DNA of 18,212 nt from JAIYDQ01 sp031411055 (lineage in GTDB: Bacteria > Planctomycetota > Planctomycetia > Pirellulales > Pirellulaceae). Of this stretch, positions 14,982 to 18,212 are shown one piece after another (positions within the stretch are counted from its first letter, which is position 1; every line of letters starts with the position of its first letter). The position numbers were made by a program, and so were the translations under genes. The stretch is taken from NCBI GenBank assembly GCA_031411055.1, contig JANOAI010000251.1, positions 1-18,212 on the forward strand, read 5' to 3'. The notes under the pieces were generated by a model, which saw only the letters and a list, made by a program, of their open reading frames with translations, was not told the origin of the DNA and did no database searches.

Positions 14982-15656
14982 ATGGCAGTCGTCCTCAAAT
15001 CGAAGCATCTCCAGATCGGTGTAAATACCGCGTCGATCGAGGTCTTCAATTGGGAAGACGTTGCAGACAAAGCCAGAGCCTATCTTGCGTCTATTCGCGA
15101 ACAAGCGGATGGGCTTCTTAAACAAGCCCAAATAGATTCTGAAAAGCTACGAGCCGCCGCCGAGCAACAGGGCCGCGAGCTAGGGGAAAGCGATGTCGCT
15201 CAACAAGCCGACAAGCTGGCAAATAAACTCGCAACCGAACGCGTTGCGCAAGCCAGTCGCACACTCCAAACACTGGCCGACGAACTTGAACAGGCCACGA
15301 ACCAATGGTTGCGACAATGGCAACACGAAACGGTACCCTTGGCCGTGTCCATTGCCGAACGCCTCGTTCATCGCCAAATCGAAATCGATCCATCGATTCT
15401 GCTCGACTGGCTGAACGAATCCATTCGACTTGTTCAAACCGACCACCGACTCGAACTACGGATGAACCCTTTGGATATCGAACGCCTTGGAGCGTCGCTA
15501 ACCGATTTTATTGAACAGCAAAAGCATCGCATGACAATTCAACTGACCAGCGATCCTGCCGTCGAAAAACACGGAGTGATTCTTCGAAGCTCGGAATCGA
15601 CGATCGATCAACAGGTCGCGACGCAACTTGAACGATTGCGTGAGGAATTGCAATGA
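14982..15656 (+). CDS. fliH: Flagellar export ATPase regulator FliH
   Basis: FliH forms a dimer that binds the ATPase FliI, restrains its activity and links it to the C ring and export gate. The 224 residues are in the normal range. A long helical region rich in Ala, Glu and Gln (about 25-115) forms the coiled stalk. The C-terminal FliH/V-ATPase E-type domain follows with LAVSIAERLVHRQIEIDP (120-137), LELRMNPLDIERL (157-169) and HGVILRSSESTIDQQVATQL (198-217). It lacks a membrane segment and is cytoplasmic. An 87-bp gap separates it from fliG, and its stop overlaps the fliI start (ATGA), indicating coupled translation. Confidence 0.92.
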   Translation: MAVVLKSKHLQIGVNTASIEVFNWEDVADKARAYLASIREQADGLLKQAQIDSEKLRAAAEQQGRELGESDVAQQADKLANKLATERVAQASRTLQTLADELEQATNQWLRQWQHETVPLAVSIAERLVHRQIEIDPSILLDWLNESIRLVQTDHRLELRMNPLDIERLGASLTDFIEQQKHRMTIQLTSDPAVEKHGVILRSSESTIDQQVATQLERLREELQ

Positions 15657-16999
15657 AACCGTTGCCACTTATTCCTCGCGCTAGCCAATTTGGGACCATT
15701 CTCGACCGGACACTTCCCATGTCGATTGAAGGTCGGGTCCGGGCTATTCGCGGGACTACGATTGTTGCCGGTGGATTACCAACGCCGGTCGGCTCGTTAG
15801 TGCAAGTTATTCGTCGACAAACAGATATCTTGGATGCCGAAGTCATTGGCTTTGATGGCTCCGCGACGTTGTTAGCGCCGCTGGGACCAATGGAAGGTGT
15901 GAGCCAAGGTGATACCGTTCGATTGTTTCGTACCATTCGAACCGTCCCGGCGGGAGAGGATCTCATCGGCCGCGTACTCGACGCGACGGGTACGCCCTTG
16001 GATGATCTGGGACCCATCGCCCCTTCGGTCCGCGTACCTTGCGACGCTGTCCCCGTCCCAGCCTTGGATCGCCCGCCGATCGACAAGGTCCTTCCGACCG
16101 GTGTGCGAGCCATCGATGCTTTCCTCACGCTAGGCTACGGTCAGCGCATCGGAATTTTCGCGGGTTCAGGTGTCGGCAAGAGTACGCTCCTTGGCATGCT
16201 AGCCCGTGGAACACAAACCGATGTGGTTGTTATCGGCTTGATCGGAGAACGAGGTCGAGAAGTTCGCGAGTTCTTAGAACGCGATTTGACGGATGAAGGG
16301 CGAAAGAAATGCGTCGTTGTCGTCGCAACCAGCGATACACCGGCCCCGCGCCGAATCATGGCCGCTAAGACAGCCACCGCCATTGCCGAGGCTTATCGCG
16401 ACAACGGCAAAAACGTCCTCCTCTTAATGGATTCCGTGACTCGCTTTGCGATGGCCCAGCGCGAAGTCGGATTAGCGGCGGGTGAGGTCCCAACCACACG
16501 CGGCTATCCACCCAGCGTTTTCGCCATGTTGCCGCAACTAGTCGAACGAACTGGCAATGGCTATCGCGGTAGTATCACAGCGATCTACACGGTGCTCGTT
16601 GAAGGCGACGATGCAAACGAACCAATCAGCGATGCCCTGCGTGGTCTACTTGATGGTCACTTGCATCTTTCGCGTTCGATTGGCGCCCGCGGCCGTTATC
16701 CATCTATCGACATCCTACCTAGCCTTAGCCGATTGCAGAATCACCTGATCGATGAACCTAGTCGAAGAATGGCAACGCAACTTCGAGCCCTCATTGCAAC
16801 CTATCAAGAGAATGAAGACCTAATCAACATCGGTGCCTACACGAAGGGATCGAATCCGAATATCGACCGAGCGATCGAATTGCGTCCAGGTATTGAGAAC
16901 TTTCTTTCTCAAGGACAATACGAACGTGTTGACTGGAAATCGATGCAGCAGCAAATGCGAGCACTCATAGAACCTAGCAAACTGAGCGCCGCCGCATGA
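15653..16999 (+). CDS. fliI: Flagellum-specific export ATPase FliI
   Basis: FliI is the hexameric ATPase that unfolds and delivers export substrates to the flagellar type III gate. It is homologous to the F1 beta subunit. The 448 residues include an N-terminal beta-barrel (about 15-95), then Walker A AGSGVGKST (170-178), the catalytic GERGRE (198-203), and Walker B NVLLLMDS (254-261). PSIDILPSLSR (350-360) is the type III/FliI signature, and RGYPPSVFAMLPQLVERTG (283-301) the usual following segment. All parts needed for activity are present. It overlaps fliH by 4 bp at its start and fliJ by 4 bp at its end, so the three export proteins are probably made in a fixed ratio. Confidence 0.98.
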   Translation: MKPLPLIPRASQFGTILDRTLPMSIEGRVRAIRGTTIVAGGLPTPVGSLVQVIRRQTDILDAEVIGFDGSATLLAPLGPMEGVSQGDTVRLFRTIRTVPAGEDLIGRVLDATGTPLDDLGPIAPSVRVPCDAVPVPALDRPPIDKVLPTGVRAIDAFLTLGYGQRIGIFAGSGVGKSTLLGMLARGTQTDVVVIGLIGERGREVREFLERDLTDEGRKKCVVVVATSDTPAPRRIMAAKTATAIAEAYRDNGKNVLLLMDSVTRFAMAQREVGLAAGEVPTTRGYPPSVFAMLPQLVERTGNGYRGSITAIYTVLVEGDDANEPISDALRGLLDGHLHLSRSIGARGRYPSIDILPSLSRLQNHLIDEPSRRMATQLRALIATYQENEDLINIGAYTKGSNPNIDRAIELRPGIENFLSQGQYERVDWKSMQQQMRALIEPSKLSAAA

Positions 17000-17478
17000 C
17001 CAAGCCATTCCGGTTCGAGTCGATTTTACAACTTCGCCAACGGCAACGTGATACGGCCGCAATGGCTGTCGACGAAGTCGTGCGGGCTGTTCGAATTCTC
17101 GATGATCAACTTATCGATTTACAACAAGAAATTTCGGCTCTTGATACGGCGCGAAAAATAGCATCGTATGGAACGATTGCGGTCGGTCAGCTGATGGAAA
17201 TTCAACGACACCAGCTAATGCTGCTCGGAAATGTCCAATATCTTAATCAACAACGTGGCAAGCTACTCCAAGAAAAGACACGTCGGGACTTTGCATTGCT
17301 CAAGGCTCAACAAGCCCTCAAGAGTCTCGAAAAGCTAAAGGAAAAACGAATCAATGAGGAAACTTTTCGCGATGCGCAACTCGCGCAAGGTCGGTTGGAT
17401 GAATGGGCCAATACGCGCGCAATCGTCCAGCAATCCGCCGTCTCATCGAGCAAGTCTCTTGAAGGATTTGATGGGTAA
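16996..17478 (+). CDS. fliJ: Flagellar export protein FliJ
   Basis: FliJ is a small coiled-coil that sits in the centre of the FliI hexamer like the gamma subunit of F1 and contacts the export gate. The 160 residues are nearly all helical. The family start FRFESILQLRQRQRDTAAMA (5-24) is present, then a turn near residues 55-65, and the returning helix carries LKAQQALKSLEKLKEKRINE (about 100-119), the LExLxxRR-like part of FliJ. Sequence in this family is weakly conserved, so the 4-bp ATGA overlap with fliI is important support. The MotE-like gene starts 2 bp after its stop. Confidence 0.9.
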   Translation: MTKPFRFESILQLRQRQRDTAAMAVDEVVRAVRILDDQLIDLQQEISALDTARKIASYGTIAVGQLMEIQRHQLMLLGNVQYLNQQRGKLLQEKTRRDFALLKAQQALKSLEKLKEKRINEETFRDAQLAQGRLDEWANTRAIVQQSAVSSSKSLEGFDG

Positions 17479-17480
17479 GA

Positions 17481-18149
17481 ATGAAAAAGCTCTTTAATCT
17501 GTTCCTGTTTTTTTGTACGGCAACCCTGATAGCACAGTGCGTCGTGGTCGGGCTCTCGTTTCTTCGCGGGAATCTTACTGGGAAATCGATTACGCAAATC
17601 ATTGCCTTGATGAATGGAATCGACATCCCTGGCGAACGATTAAAGAACGCCATTGCTGCTGGTCAGGAAATCCCCATCCCGACGCGTGATGAAATTCTCA
17701 ATGCCAAGGTGCAAGCCAGCCTCGAGCTCGACACGCGAGAAAAGGCCCTTGAACGCTATGGTCAGCAGCTTGAAATGGAACAAAAGCGTCAAGAGCTTGA
17801 AAATCAAAAGCTAGCTCAACGTATCAAAGAACATGATGAGCTAGTCAAGTCGTTCAGTTCCGGAATGCAGGCGGAATCTTTAACCGAAGTTCAGAGATTG
17901 ATTGAAGTCATGGCACCCGATCAAGCCAAAGTGCAGCTTTTATCTATGTGGCAAACTGGGGCAACCGCGGACGTCGTGACAATTATTAAAGCTCTACCGG
18001 AAGGGAACCGAAAGAAAATCATAGCCGAGTTCAACGACCCCGATAGCGCCGAAGCGCTTAGCGGAATCCTGAAAGCGGTCCGAACCGTCGAGCCGAAGCC
18101 CGTTTCGACGTCGACCAACGCCAACGATCTCAAAGATGAAGTGAACTAA
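17481..18149 (+). CDS. MotE/YlxF-like flagellar membrane protein
   Basis: The 222-residue product has one N-terminal membrane helix (about 5-28, FNLFLFFCTATLIAQCVVVG), a coiled coil (about 84-126, rich in Glu, Gln and Lys) and a C-terminal helical domain (about 133-203: LTEVQRLIEVMAPDQAKVQL, then ALPEGNRKKIIAEF). The last domain resembles the MgtE N-terminal/FliG-middle fold found in MotE. In Bacillus the gene right after fliJ is ylxF, which has the same architecture. MotE of alphaproteobacteria stabilises the stator-associated MotC in the periplasm; whether this protein acts on stator, rotor or hook-length control is unknown. It begins 2 bp after fliJ and fliK would be expected downstream. 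The N-terminus looks like a signal-anchor. Confidence 0.78.
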   Translation: MKKLFNLFLFFCTATLIAQCVVVGLSFLRGNLTGKSITQIIALMNGIDIPGERLKNAIAAGQEIPIPTRDEILNAKVQASLELDTREKALERYGQQLEMEQKRQELENQKLAQRIKEHDELVKSFSSGMQAESLTEVQRLIEVMAPDQAKVQLLSMWQTGATADVVTIIKALPEGNRKKIIAEFNDPDSAEALSGILKAVRTVEPKPVSTSTNANDLKDEVN

Positions 18150-18163
18150 CTCGGAAGGCGATA

Positions 18164-18184
18164 AAAAGGTGTCAGGAACCTTTT
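18164..18184. repeat. Short inverted repeat AAAAGGT-N7-ACCTTTT
   Basis: AAAAGGT (18164-18170) and ACCTTTT (18178-18184) flank GTCAGGA, 14 bp after the MotE-like stop. Stem plus T-run could act as a weak terminator on either strand. The GGTGTCAGGAACC core also recalls a dispersed repeat I have met in planctomycete and other genomes; that is memory, not a search. Confidence 0.55.
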
Positions 18185-18212
18185 GCGAGGAACTCGCCCT
18201 TACGGTGCTTTG

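Noticed and set aside
15508..16128. 206-codon minus-strand ORF opposite fliH/fliI
   Set aside because: It is antisense to the strongly conserved FliI sequence; its Arg/Ser/Thr-rich translation is what reverse reading of that codon pattern gives.

Overview
The window comes from a planctomycete, most likely a flagellated, budding Pirellula/Rhodopirellula-type member. The evidence is a secreted protein with an SLA1-homology (SHD1) domain, a TPR-SGNH membrane protein and a DUF3299-type lipoprotein (all common in that phylum), weak Shine-Dalgarno use, and dispersed palindromic repeats between genes. No rRNA, tRNA, CRISPR array, transposase or prophage gene is visible.

Left part (1-7542), all minus strand. 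Reading against the numbering, there is an M20D amidohydrolase with a signal peptide, then a compact operon of a DsbD/ScsB-like thiol:disulfide transporter, a lipoprotein 3 bp downstream, and the riboflavin enzyme ribBA 31 bp further. Last is the SHD1 protein, which has its own TATAAT-like -10 box. The first 199 bases form an almost perfect palindrome that copies the 3' end of the SHD1 gene back on itself; this looks like a fold-back artefact at a contig edge centred on a real stem-loop.

Middle (7543-9883). A plus-strand gene encodes a membrane-anchored SGNH-hydrolase-like protein with TPRs inside and after the catalytic domain. Its start codon overlaps the stop of a 17-codon ORF that may be a gene remnant. 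A 204-bp spacer follows, holding a nested inverted repeat and a 16-bp palindrome just before the flagellar operon.

Right part (9884-18149), all plus strand: a flagellar basal-body and export operon in the order FlgN/FliT-like chaperone, flgB, flgC, fliE, fliF, fliG, fliH, fliI, fliJ, MotE/YlxF-like. This is the order of the Bacillus fla/che operon, and fliK would be expected next. The products build the proximal rod (FlgB, FlgC, FliE), the MS ring (FliF), the rotor switch (FliG) and the soluble export ATPase complex (FliH, FliI, FliJ). fliH/fliI and fliI/fliJ overlap by 4 bp.

The most unusual item is FliG. It is long (454 aa), its EHPQ motif is altered, and in a gap-free alignment with E. 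coli FliG, written from memory, the five charged torque residues are all changed, three of them with reversed charge. That predicts either a stator with complementary charge changes or a FliG paralogue with another role.
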